Below are positions 15,561 to 23,782 of a stretch of DNA of 39,398 bases, piece by piece. A model generated the notes under the pieces. It searched no databases and had not been told where the DNA came from. It saw nothing but the letters and a program-made list of their open reading frames with translations. Source of the stretch: HGM04593 sp045646845 (lineage in GTDB: Bacteria; Bacteroidota; Bacteroidia; Bacteroidales; Bacteroidaceae). How positions within the stretch are numbered: the stretch's first letter is position 1; each line of letters starts with the position of its first letter. The stretch spans positions 1 to 39,398 of the forward strand of contig JAZRLO010000034.1 in the NCBI GenBank assembly GCA_045646845.1, read 5' to 3'. The position numbers were made by a program, and so were the translations under genes.

Positions 15561-15683
15561 CAAATATATCCATATAAAATCATTATGCAAAGAAAAAATG
15601 ACAAAAAAAACTGTTGGAGGCAAAAATTGGCAGATACGCGCCCGAATAGTTAAGGAATTTATGCTTCAAAATGGCTGATGGAA

Positions 15684-16895
15684 TCACCTCAAACGGTGTC
15701 TTTCAAAATGCTTCGCCACATAGAACCTGAAATAGACCATCGCAGCAAGCACAAGTATAGCACCGAAAAAGAAACTCGCCGAATATCCGTTCAAGGACAA
15801 CGCTCCGCCAAGAAGCATTCCGGAACCGATGCCGACATCCCAGCCTGTCAGGTATGTGGCATTGGCCGTAGCACGGCGCGAATTGGGTGCCATATTGATG
15901 AACAATGTATTGAACGCCGGGAAAATAGTGCCGAAACCGTATCCGACAAGGAATGCTGAAAAATAATATACGGCATATGCCGCAACACCGTTCCAACCTG
16001 CCACAACAGAGAGCAAGGCTTCACCAGCCACACCTGCAATAGCTATTGTTATGCCTTTGGAAATAGTTTGTGTAATATACCCTTTGTCAACCTGCTTTCC
16101 CGAGAGAAGACGTGAGACTATCAGCCCGGTAGCCTGCACCGTAAAGAAGAGACTTGCACCGGAAACAATACCCGACTCCTCGGCGTATATGGCAATATAG
16201 CTCGAAGTCATTCCGTAAGGTATGGCAAGCATAAAAAAAGCCAATGAGGCAGGAATGCCTTCGACAAGGAAAAAACGGTCAACAGAGAGCATGCTGCCTT
16301 TGCGTTCCACTTGTTGCCTTTTACGGACCTTGACCAGAAACGAGAAGAGAAGACCGGCAGCAGCAGCAAGCAATGCTATTATAAAGAGGAGCATGTAATC
16401 GAACCTGGATATCACGAAAAGACCGACCATAGGACCAAATGCCATGGCAAGATTGTTCGTAACGCCGAAATACCCCAACCCTTCGCCACGGCGCGAAGAG
16501 GGCATTATGTCAATCACAAGAGTGTTTCCTGTGGTGTTGAGTGCTCCGAACGCAAAGCCGTGCAGGATTCTGAGCAGCACAAAAAGATAGAGGCTTTCAC
16601 CTATAAAAAGGTATCCCGCAAAACTGACCGTAAAGAATATGTACGAGATGACATACACCTTCTTGCGTTGGAACATGTCGGCAACAAAACCGGCAAAAGG
16701 ACGAATCAGAAGGACGGCTATTACATAGCACGACAATACAAGCCCCACCACATCCGATGCAATTCCGAAGCTATCGGCAAGATAGAACGGCAATGTCGGT
16801 ACGAGCAGGAAGAACGAAAATGCCGTCAGAAAGTTGGCAAGACACATGAATATATAACTGCGTGTAAACAGTTTATCCTTAACTGAAGTGTCCAT
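15684..16895 (-). CDS. MFS transporter
   Basis: The 403-residue protein has about twelve membrane helices in two halves separated by a charged loop (KVRKRQQVERKGS, near residue 195), the standard Major Facilitator layout. The loop between helices 2 and 3 carries the family motif A in the form GFVADMFQRKKVYV. Its wording resembles drug- or sugar-efflux-type permeases (YajR/AraJ-like), but the substrate cannot be told. It is a single-gene unit: neighbours on both sides are separated by 190 bases or more, and there is no adjacent regulator. A TATCTTTA element upstream may be its promoter. Confidence 0.9.
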   Translation of the reverse strand: MDTSVKDKLFTRSYIFMCLANFLTAFSFFLLVPTLPFYLADSFGIASDVVGLVLSCYVIAVLLIRPFAGFVADMFQRKKVYVISYIFFTVSFAGYLFIGESLYLFVLLRILHGFAFGALNTTGNTLVIDIMPSSRRGEGLGYFGVTNNLAMAFGPMVGLFVISRFDYMLLFIIALLAAAAGLLFSFLVKVRKRQQVERKGSMLSVDRFFLVEGIPASLAFFMLAIPYGMTSSYIAIYAEESGIVSGASLFFTVQATGLIVSRLLSGKQVDKGYITQTISKGITIAIAGVAGEALLSVVAGWNGVAAYAVYYFSAFLVGYGFGTIFPAFNTLFINMAPNSRRATANATYLTGWDVGIGSGMLLGGALSLNGYSASFFFGAILVLAAMVYFRFYVAKHFERHRLR

Positions 16896-16932
16896 AACTG
16901 AAACTGTTTTTTAATTCATCTCTACACAACCG

Positions 16933-16940
16933 TAAAGATA
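16933..16940 (-). promoter_or_regulatory. Candidate -7 element for MFS gene
   Basis: On the minus strand this reads TATCTTTA, one base off the TAnnTTTG consensus and identical to the -7 element of pyrB in this window. It lies 38 bases before the start codon. A TTTG at the correct -33 distance is not seen. Confidence 0.35.
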
Positions 16941-17005
16941 TACAAAAGAATTCAAAACAGCCATTGACGACCATGTAATAATTTTAAAAAAGAGAGCATC
17001 CATAC

Positions 17006-17038
17006 GCTTGTAGTTGCGGTTTTTCCGCAACTACAAGC
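17006..17038 (-). terminator. Probable terminator of the glgB operon
   Basis: GCTTGTAGTTGCGG (17006-17019) pairs perfectly over 14 bases with 17025-17038 around a T5 loop. On the minus strand a T-run follows about 15 bases beyond the stem. It lies 54 bases after the last gene of the operon. Confidence 0.6.
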
Positions 17039-17092
17039 CCTACAGTGCTGTCATCATCAATGGCACACCTTAAATATAAAATGTATATAAAA

Positions 17093-18244
17093 TCACTTTC
17101 CGTAGAGGAAATACCACCAGTAGGTGCGACCGAATTGCTTACGGACGCTATTGCTGCGCACTAGTATATCGGCATGCTGGGATTCTATCTCCCTGAGCCT
17201 ACGGAACTCCGCGTACAAGGTATCACTCTCCAGCATCGGGAGGGTGCAGCTATCGGTTGCAGAATAGAGAACAAGAGCCTCGCGGTAGTGTTTCGGCAAG
17301 CTGTCTGCCGGAACGTCTCCATACACGCGCTCGACCTCATTCCTGAAAAGATGCAGATGTCTGTCAAGCAGCAGTGAAGAGAGATAGAGGTCATTTATGG
17401 TTTGCGGAACAGTGTCGGAATGCGCTACCCTTTCGAGAAATTCAGAGACCGATTCACCGGCACCGGGCTTGGCACCGATAAAGGAGAATACCGTATCCGG
17501 GACAAGCGGCGATGTCTGTTCAAGGGCCGGAAGAAGACCTGCAGAGCCATAGAGCTGCGGATATTCGAACAGTTTCTCGCCCAGAAGCCCGTTCCCGACA
17601 AGGATGAACGAGCGGATGGCCGTAAGTTCCTGCGATGCGTCAAGCGATTTGTAACCCACCTCAAGCGCACCTTCACAATCACCCTCCTTGTAGAGGGAGA
17701 CGGCAAGTGCCTCGCGCTTGAAATTCCCCTCACCGTTCGACAGCGTTCCTGCCAACACGAAAAGAAGCGTGAATATCAGCAGATTTCGCCACACGACACG
17801 GAACGGATTCTTTGCATATACGGAGCCTTTCACCATTCCGGGCAACTTACGCAAGAGAAAAGCCATACCCGAATAGACGGCAAAACCGCATAGAAGTACC
17901 CCGACCCACCCCCAACAGTTCCAACCGCCGACATATATCGAACGGTCAATATCCGTTAAGAATGCGAGCAACAATGTTGACGGCAGATAAGCCAGAGCAG
18001 CCCATTCTTTCCTGAATCTTGCATAGCGGTTAAGCCACAATGCCAACGAAAGAAGCAATGCTGTGACGAACAGTCCCATTACAAAAGGACTGTAATCGAG
18101 TTTTCCGGTCGATACATGGTCATAGAAAGCTTCCAGTAACGGTGACTGATATGACACCACAAAGAAAAAAGAGAATATAGCAAAGAGAGTGGCACAAGCA
18201 TGCGCCACTACTCCTTGAGAATGTCTGTTCCGTTTATCGACCAT
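17093..18244 (-). CDS. Membrane protein with soluble C-terminal domain
   Basis: I do not recognise a characterised function. The 383-residue protein has about five membrane helices in its first 170 residues (around 12-32, 52-71, 79-96, 110-131 and 150-167), then a soluble helical part of about 210 residues. The segment FKREALAVSLYKEGDCEGALEVGYKSLD looks like a TPR-type helical pair. The layout, and the stretch GLLGEKLFEYPQLYGSAGLLP, resemble Bacteroidales proteins annotated as DUF6057, but I could not check this. It starts four bases after the stop of glgB and is surely co-transcribed with it. Which side of the membrane the C-terminal domain faces is not clear. Confidence 0.8.
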   Translation of the reverse strand: MVDKRNRHSQGVVAHACATLFAIFSFFFVVSYQSPLLEAFYDHVSTGKLDYSPFVMGLFVTALLLSLALWLNRYARFRKEWAALAYLPSTLLLAFLTDIDRSIYVGGWNCWGWVGVLLCGFAVYSGMAFLLRKLPGMVKGSVYAKNPFRVVWRNLLIFTLLFVLAGTLSNGEGNFKREALAVSLYKEGDCEGALEVGYKSLDASQELTAIRSFILVGNGLLGEKLFEYPQLYGSAGLLPALEQTSPLVPDTVFSFIGAKPGAGESVSEFLERVAHSDTVPQTINDLYLSSLLLDRHLHLFRNEVERVYGDVPADSLPKHYREALVLYSATDSCTLPMLESDTLYAEFRRLREIESQHADILVRSNSVRKQFGRTYWWYFLYGK

Positions 18245-18248
18245 ATAC

Positions 18249-20255
18249 TTATTCCTTATTTTTCTTCAGCACCAACGCGGTACGTGCCGGGAGATAAAGC
18301 ATGAGCCATCCCTTCTTGCGACGAGCATGCAACCTGTCGTACTGAGTGAAATGAGTTTGTGTATCATCGACCAGAGCGTTGCCGCCAAAACGTGACGCAT
18401 CGGTGTTCAAGACAATGTTGTATGAACCCTCGGGAACCAACAGACCATAATCGGTAAATGAGCGGTTATGGCTGAAGTTGAACACAAAGATAAGGTCCTT
18501 GCGCGAGAATGCGAGCACCTGGTCACCGTCGTTGTGCCATACTTCCTGAACGGGACGGTTCTGGAAATTGCGGACATCGCCGACAAGTTCAACCATTGCC
18601 TTGTCGAACTCTCCCAACAGGGTGTAATTGTAGTTCGGATTGTCAACAAGACTCCACTGGCGGCGCGCATACTTGTGACTCCAGCCATTGCCCTCACGCG
18701 GGAAATCAATCCATTCCGGATGACCGAACTCGTTGCCCATGAAGTTGAGGTAGCCGCCATTGATTGTCGCGATGGTCATGAGACGTATCATCTTGTGCAA
18801 CGCGATACCGCGCGATACCATGTATGTCTCGTCGCCACGGTTGAAGTGCCAGTACATGTCGGAATCGATAAGACGGAATATTATCGTCTTGTCGCCTACA
18901 AGAGCCTGGTCGTGACTCTCGGCATACGAGATTGTCTTTTCGTCCTTGCGGCGGTTGGTGAGTTCCCAGAAAATCTCCGAAGGCTTCCAGTCCTCGTCCT
19001 TGCGTTCCTTGATTATCTTTATCCAGAAATCCGGGATATTCATGGCCATACGATAATCGAATCCATAACCGCCGTCCTCTATCGGAGCGGCAAGACCAGG
19101 CATGCCCGATACCTCCTCGGCTATTGTTATAGCTTTGGGATTCACCTGGTGTATAAGCCTGTTTGCAAGTGTGAGATAGCATATTGCATCACCGTTCTGA
19201 CCGGCATTGTAGTAGTCGCCGTAATTGCAGAACGCCTCGCCCAATCCGTGGCTGTAGTAAATCATTGAGGTTACGCCGTCGAAACGGAAGCCGTCGAACT
19301 TGAACTCTTCGAGCCAATATTTGCAGTTGGAAAGCAGGAAATGCACAACCTCATTCTTTCCGTAGTCGAAACAGAGCGAATCCCATGCACTGTGGATGCG
19401 CTTGTCATCGCCATAGAAATACTGCGCCGGGTCACCGTCGAGCAATCCGAGTCCTTCGTTCTCGTTCTTTACAGCATGCGAGTGGACAAGGTCCATGATG
19501 ACAGCTATGCCCATTCCGTGTGCTGCATCAATGAGTTCCTTCAATTCTTCGGGAGTACCGAAACGGGATGAAGCCGCAAAGAAATTCGATACATGATAGC
19601 CAAAGCTTCCATAATAGGGATGCTCCTGTATCGCCATTATCTGAATGCAGTTATAGCCGTCGGCTGCGATACGCGGAAGTATATTCTCACGGAACTCGCG
19701 GTATGTGCCTACCTTCTCCTCCTCCTGCGCCATACCTATGTGGCATTCATAGATGAGCAGCGGCGTGCGCTTCGCCGTGAACTTTTTGTTCTTGAAGACA
19801 TACTCCTCCTCGGGTGCCCATACCTGTGCGCTGAATATCTTTGTAGCGTCATCCTGCACCACTCTTCGCACCCACGCCGGGATACGTTCTCCGCAGCCAC
19901 CGTTCCAATAGACCTTCATTTTGTAGTGCTGACCATGAGCGAGGGCCTTCTTGGGCATACGCCTTTCCCAAACGCCGCCGGCAAGCGGTTTCAGTTCATA
20001 TTCGGGACGCTCCTCCCAATTGGAGAAGTCTCCGATGAGCACAATCCTTGTCGCATTCGGTGCCCACTCACGGAAAATCCATCCGCTGGATGTCTTGTGA
20101 AGACCGAAATAGAGATAACCTGAAGCAAAATCCGACAATGTCTGCCGGCCGTTCTTTGTAAGTTCCCTCTCCCTTTGAAGGAAATAGCGGTGTCTGCCCT
20201 CTATGTCCAGGCTGTAAGGAGCCAAATAGCTGTCGCGTTCAACAAGTTTCAGCAT
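18249..20255 (-). CDS. glgB: 1,4-alpha-glucan branching enzyme (GH13)
   Basis: This enzyme makes the alpha-1,6 branches of glycogen. The 668 residues hold an N-terminal CBM48 domain (about residues 50-145), a GH13 barrel and a C-terminal beta domain. Catalytic residues are visible: nucleophile Asp326 in GFRFDGVTSMIYYSHG, acid/base Glu380 in AEEVSGMP, and the transition-state Asp449 in SHDQALVG. The wording (DLVHSHAVKNENEG, MGNEFGHPEWIDFPREGNGWS) is that of the eukaryote-like GH13_8 branch, matching the GT3-type synthase in this window. It is third in a four-gene operon, after a YhcH-family gene (36 bases) and before a membrane protein (four bases). It is physically separate from the glgP/synthase pair by about 13 kb. 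Confidence 0.96.
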   Translation of the reverse strand: MLKLVERDSYLAPYSLDIEGRHRYFLQRERELTKNGRQTLSDFASGYLYFGLHKTSSGWIFREWAPNATRIVLIGDFSNWEERPEYELKPLAGGVWERRMPKKALAHGQHYKMKVYWNGGCGERIPAWVRRVVQDDATKIFSAQVWAPEEEYVFKNKKFTAKRTPLLIYECHIGMAQEEEKVGTYREFRENILPRIAADGYNCIQIMAIQEHPYYGSFGYHVSNFFAASSRFGTPEELKELIDAAHGMGIAVIMDLVHSHAVKNENEGLGLLDGDPAQYFYGDDKRIHSAWDSLCFDYGKNEVVHFLLSNCKYWLEEFKFDGFRFDGVTSMIYYSHGLGEAFCNYGDYYNAGQNGDAICYLTLANRLIHQVNPKAITIAEEVSGMPGLAAPIEDGGYGFDYRMAMNIPDFWIKIIKERKDEDWKPSEIFWELTNRRKDEKTISYAESHDQALVGDKTIIFRLIDSDMYWHFNRGDETYMVSRGIALHKMIRLMTIATINGGYLNFMGNEFGHPEWIDFPREGNGWSHKYARRQWSLVDNPNYNYTLLGEFDKAMVELVGDVRNFQNRPVQEVWHNDGDQVLAFSRKDLIFVFNFSHNRSFTDYGLLVPEGSYNIVLNTDASRFGGNALVDDTQTHFTQYDRLHARRKKGWLMLYLPARTALVLKKNKE

Positions 20256-20291
20256 TTTATAATATGTTTATGGTTAGTACAAGTCTTTAAA

Positions 20292-20741
20292 TCACTTAAC
20301 GGCCACCTTTATGACTATTTTCTTCATTGCGGCAGGGGTAATGGCCGGAGCATGCCCGTCCTGCGGGAAGAAGACAACGAATTCGTCGGTTTTCACATTG
20401 AAATATTCCCTTGCTGCCATTCCTGCCGGATACAGTGCTGCATCGGCCGCTTCGTCGTATTCCGGTTCAGGAAGCTCTGCCAAAGGAGAGTATCCCATAA
20501 CCTCGGGTGCCGTTATCGGTATCTGTATGTCTATATATTTGCGGTGTACCTCTATCATCGCCTCATCTTTCGTCTTCGGCTTCACCTCCATCACGTTGGC
20601 AAAAACGGCATCGCCGCATATCTCGTTCCGGCCCAACGGCAGAGTGTCGAGATTAGAGTTCTGTATAAATTCTATCGCCTTGGCGAAATTGGGATTCAGC
20701 GAGGAATAATCCTTGATATTTTTCAATGAATCGAGAATCAT
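20292..20741 (-). CDS. YhcH/YjgK/YiaL family protein
   Basis: The 149-residue protein belongs to the YhcH/YjgK/YiaL (DUF386) cupin-like family. Visible family features are HRKYIDIQIPITAPEVMGYSP and FVVFFPQDGHAPA, which supply metal-binding His/Asp/Glu residues of the barrel. E. coli YhcH (NanQ) opens or interconverts N-acetylneuraminate anomers, and other members occur with sugar-utilisation genes, so a role as a sugar anomerase is possible. No sialic acid genes are nearby. It lies 11 bases after the MORN-repeat gene and 36 bases before glgB, suggesting a sugar-handling task linked to glycogen, which is inference. Confidence 0.9.
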   Translation of the reverse strand: MILDSLKNIKDYSSLNPNFAKAIEFIQNSNLDTLPLGRNEICGDAVFANVMEVKPKTKDEAMIEVHRKYIDIQIPITAPEVMGYSPLAELPEPEYDEAADAALYPAGMAAREYFNVKTDEFVVFFPQDGHAPAITPAAMKKIVIKVAVK

Positions 20742-20752
20742 AGTCTTTTAAA

Positions 20753-21970
20753 TTATTTTTTAACATTACCGTTATGATATACACATTCTCTTACGACCCT
20801 TCCGAAAGAGTCCTTTACAATGAATTTCCCATGACGCTGCCCTTCCACGAACGTGCCTTCATAGCGCGTACCGTCTTTATCGACGGCAACTCCGGCTCCA
20901 TGTTCTTTTCCTTTGACAAAGCCGCCGCGGTATTTTCTGCCGTCAGCCATACGCAAAACACCGTGTCCATGCATCATGTCGTTCCTCCACTCGCCCTCAT
21001 ATACATCGCCGTTCACCCATTCGTACTTGCCGTTGCCATGCTTCATGTCATCCTTCCAGTCGCCGTCATAGACAGCACCGTTGACAAAGGCCATACGTCC
21101 CTTTCCGTTACGCATATTGTCACTGAACTCACCGTCATAATACGAACCGTCGGAAAACGTATATCTGCCGTGTCCTTCTCTGGCACCGTTCTTGAACATG
21201 CCTACATATTTCTCGCCGTTGGGATATAAACAATTGACATTTCCTTCGAGGTAGTTCAAAACCCACTCGCCGCTGCATACGAGGCTGTCGGCCGAGATGT
21301 ATGTTCCCTGGCCGTGACGGCGTCCGTTCTTCCACATGCCCTCATATGTGCTACCGTCAGGCCATACGTAAGTACCCATTCCGTTGTACTTGTCCTCCTT
21401 CCATTCTCCATTATAGGAAGCACCGCTTGCGAAGAAATAATGTCCTTTACCGGAACGCTGGTCCTCTATCCAGATACCTACGTAATAGTCACCGTTCGAA
21501 TAGTCCATCCTGCCGTATCCATGCTTATAATCGCAATGCCAGGAACCTTTGTACTTCTCGCCGTCGGGATAATAATATGTTCCCTGACCGTCCTGGGAAT
21601 CCTCTATGAACTCGCCCTCATACCATTCGGTCTCGCTGAACCGGTAGATGCCTTTTCCATGACGTAGTCCGTCAACGAACTCACCTTCATACGTATGTCC
21701 GGTAGAATATACAGCCTTTCCTTTTCCATGAGGTTTACGCCCCTTTACCTCTCCGGTATATTTATATTTAATACCGTCACTGTCCTCGAGTTTTAGTGTC
21801 ACTTCGTCTTTTTTCTTTTCATCGTCGGCTGATGCTGAACCGGAATTACCGGAAATCAAGTCACTCAAAGGTTTGATACCATACTTGACAGCATCAACGA
21901 ATGACTGCGCACTAAGATTCAACGACACGAGAGAAAGTATGAATAGAATTGAAAATATACGTTTTGTCAT
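20753..21970 (-). CDS. Secreted MORN-repeat protein
   Basis: The 405-residue protein starts at the ATG at 21970, which gives a clear signal peptide (MTKRIFSILFILSLVSLNLSAQ). The frame runs upstream to 22051, but that part has no signal and is rejected. After a low-complexity, charged linker (about residues 40-65), residues 71-392 form fourteen consecutive MORN repeats, each exactly 23 residues with the pattern Y-x-G-E-(W/F)-x(5)-G-x-G-x-(Y/F)-x(3)-G. Repeat 8 is degenerate (begins CSGEW and lacks the GxG). The C-terminus ends soon after repeat 14. MORN repeats make elongated beta-hairpin sheets that bind lipids or proteins; there is no enzyme domain. It is first in the operon with a YhcH protein and glgB. 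A role as a periplasmic or outer-membrane scaffold is a guess. Confidence 0.9.
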   Translation of the reverse strand: MTKRIFSILFILSLVSLNLSAQSFVDAVKYGIKPLSDLISGNSGSASADDEKKKDEVTLKLEDSDGIKYKYTGEVKGRKPHGKGKAVYSTGHTYEGEFVDGLRHGKGIYRFSETEWYEGEFIEDSQDGQGTYYYPDGEKYKGSWHCDYKHGYGRMDYSNGDYYVGIWIEDQRSGKGHYFFASGASYNGEWKEDKYNGMGTYVWPDGSTYEGMWKNGRRHGQGTYISADSLVCSGEWVLNYLEGNVNCLYPNGEKYVGMFKNGAREGHGRYTFSDGSYYDGEFSDNMRNGKGRMAFVNGAVYDGDWKDDMKHGNGKYEWVNGDVYEGEWRNDMMHGHGVLRMADGRKYRGGFVKGKEHGAGVAVDKDGTRYEGTFVEGQRHGKFIVKDSFGRVVRECVYHNGNVKK

Positions 21971-22086
21971 AATCTGCAGATATTTGTAATTGTAGGCAAC
22001 GTTGAAAAAAACTGTCCAACACCACCTCCACAAATACAAAGATAATAACAAAGTTGATAAACTGCAACGATGGGCAGTTTATTTTA

Positions 22087-22194
22087 GAAGTTGTTTGAAA
22101 TTCTTTCAAAAAAACAGGTTTGCATTATGCGCGGGTCATACTTGCCTTTTTATTTTTCATTTTGCCCGTACGCTCCTTTTTTGCAGTTGCATAG
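22087..22194. repeat. Dispersed intergenic element, copy B
   Basis: This stretch is the diverged partner of 5481-5586, with the same block order and almost equal spacing (35, 18 and 53 bases between block starts against 33, 18 and 54). It lies upstream of the MORN-repeat gene in the same orientation as copy A upstream of glycogen synthase. The closing palindrome of copy A is not complete here: AGTTGCATAG is followed by ACACAG. Confidence 0.65.
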
Positions 22195-22207
22195 ACACAG
22201 ACAGAAA

Positions 22208-22234
22208 TGGCGCGCATTCTTCGGATGCGCGCCA
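22208..22234 (-). terminator. Possible terminator after DUF389 gene
   Basis: TGGCGCGCAT pairs perfectly with ATGCGCGCCA around a 7-base loop. It lies 48 bases after the stop of the DUF389 gene. The minus-strand T-run after it is weak (TTTCTGTCTG), so it is a likely but unproven end of the PBP1A-to-DUF389 operon. Confidence 0.5.
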
Positions 22235-22282
22235 CTGGCTATATATTCACACTACGGCAACTACGCCGCTACGAGCCCTATT

Positions 22283-23749
22283 TCACTGAACAGGAAGCGT
22301 GTCGGCCAGAACCGGCTCCGTCACGTTATCCGCGCCACTCTCCCCTGCCGATTCGCCCACAGAAGACGTATTGTTGTACTGTAGCACCATAAGGAAATCA
22401 CTGCGGCGAAGACGGACTCTAAGCCATGCTTCCATCTTCTCAAGTTCCTCACTGTCGATTTCATTATCAAGAACCACATTCACAATATACACGGCACTGT
22501 CTTGAGCCATAGTTCCCGACCAGTAAGTATGCAGGCCTACACCCGTAGAGACCGAAGAGACCGCAGGGAACAGCGAAGAGAGCTCCGGCAACAGCAGACG
22601 TGATTGTTCGCCCGACTGGATGTAACGTCCCAGACTGTCACGTATAGCGGCAAGTTTATTTTCACTTTCAAGCAGTTTCCTTTGGGCAATGACGGCATTG
22701 TCCTTTTCGGTATGTATAAGACCGCGCACGCTCTCGATGTCCACATTCTTCGCGCCCTGAGCCACTTCGAGCTTTACGCCCTCCAGACCATACTCTGGAA
22801 GTCGGGATTCCATGTAGCCGATTTCAGTACTGTCAACCTCCTGACCTATAAAAACCAACCTTACAGTCTTGCTACTGTAATCAAAATCACTGGATATGAG
22901 ACTCGCATCCTTTACGCTGACGGCCTTGCGGCAGAACTCCTGACAACGATCGATGAATACAGTCTCGCGGAAAATATTGAATGTTATGACAATGCTGGGA
23001 ATTATGGTGACAACACTAATGAATGTAATGATGCGCTTCACACGTTTCTCATTATTCTTGTCAACAAACTCTTTCTTCGGGAACCGCATCACCACCGTTA
23101 CACCGATGAACGTTGCCAAGGAGATGAATATAGTGTTTATCAGATATAGATAAAGTGCACCCAACGCAAACAGCCAGTTACCCGTACCAATACCGAAGCC
23201 CACAGTACACAATGGAGGCATCAAAGCCGTAGCAATAGCTACACCGGGGATAACATTGCCCATACGTTGGCTTCTGCTGCTCAGGGCAATGATACCTGCC
23301 AAGCCTCCGCACAATGCTATTCCAACATCATAGATTGTCGGCGACGTACGCGCCAGCAACTCCGACTGAACCTCATCGAAGGGAGATATCAAGAAATAGA
23401 CGGTTGCCGTAGCCACACTGAACAGCGTTGCTATAATATAGTTCTTTGCAGCACGTTTGAACAGCGCAAAATCATTCGTTCCTATCCCCAATCCCATTCC
23501 GATGATAGGACCCATCAAGGGTGAAATCAGCATGGCTCCTATAATAACTGCAGCACTGTTTGTATTCAGACCCAAAGATGCAACGAAGACCGCAAGTACA
23601 AGAATCCACAATTTGGCTCCGCGGAACTCCACTCCGGCCTCTATGGCCGCCCTTGTCTCCATTACGGGAGCCATGTCACTTCCGAGACTGAGCCTTTCGC
23701 CAAGCCACGTCTTTATCTCTTGAAAAAAGACATCATTTCTGAAACCCAT
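22283..23749 (-). CDS. DUF389 (TIGR00341-like) membrane protein
   Basis: The 488-residue protein has a block of about six or more membrane helices (about residues 45-270), with the very conserved stretches NTNSAAVIIGAMLISPLMGP and GVAIATALMPPLCTVGFG that mark the DUF389 family. A soluble C-terminal part of about 220 residues follows, with a coiled-coil stretch (HTEKDNAVIAQRKLLESENKLAAIRD) and a mixed alpha/beta region. The function of the family is not known; a transport or envelope role is often supposed. It is 33 bases downstream of the M16-like gene and is probably the last gene of the operon. Confidence 0.88.
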   Translation of the reverse strand: MGFRNDVFFQEIKTWLGERLSLGSDMAPVMETRAAIEAGVEFRGAKLWILVLAVFVASLGLNTNSAAVIIGAMLISPLMGPIIGMGLGIGTNDFALFKRAAKNYIIATLFSVATATVYFLISPFDEVQSELLARTSPTIYDVGIALCGGLAGIIALSSRSQRMGNVIPGVAIATALMPPLCTVGFGIGTGNWLFALGALYLYLINTIFISLATFIGVTVVMRFPKKEFVDKNNEKRVKRIITFISVVTIIPSIVITFNIFRETVFIDRCQEFCRKAVSVKDASLISSDFDYSSKTVRLVFIGQEVDSTEIGYMESRLPEYGLEGVKLEVAQGAKNVDIESVRGLIHTEKDNAVIAQRKLLESENKLAAIRDSLGRYIQSGEQSRLLLPELSSLFPAVSSVSTGVGLHTYWSGTMAQDSAVYIVNVVLDNEIDSEELEKMEAWLRVRLRRSDFLMVLQYNNTSSVGESAGESGADNVTEPVLADTLPVQ

Positions 23750-23782
23750 AATCTAAACCCGACAAATATAGTTTAAAAACGA

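Larger units (their letters stand above)
21971..22282. other. Intergenic region with element copy and hairpin
   Basis: This 312-base space holds a dispersed element (22087-22194) and a strong hairpin (22208-22234). No gene is seen. The part closest to the MORN gene (21971-22086) is AT-rich and may hold its promoter, but no clear consensus match was found. Confidence 0.6.

Noticed and set aside
15684..16895. Antibiotic-efflux assignment for the MFS protein
   Set aside because: Only the general transporter fold and motif A can be read; substrate cannot be inferred.
21971..22051. 27-codon upstream extension of the MORN gene
   Set aside because: It would bury the clear signal peptide that begins at the ATG at 21970.
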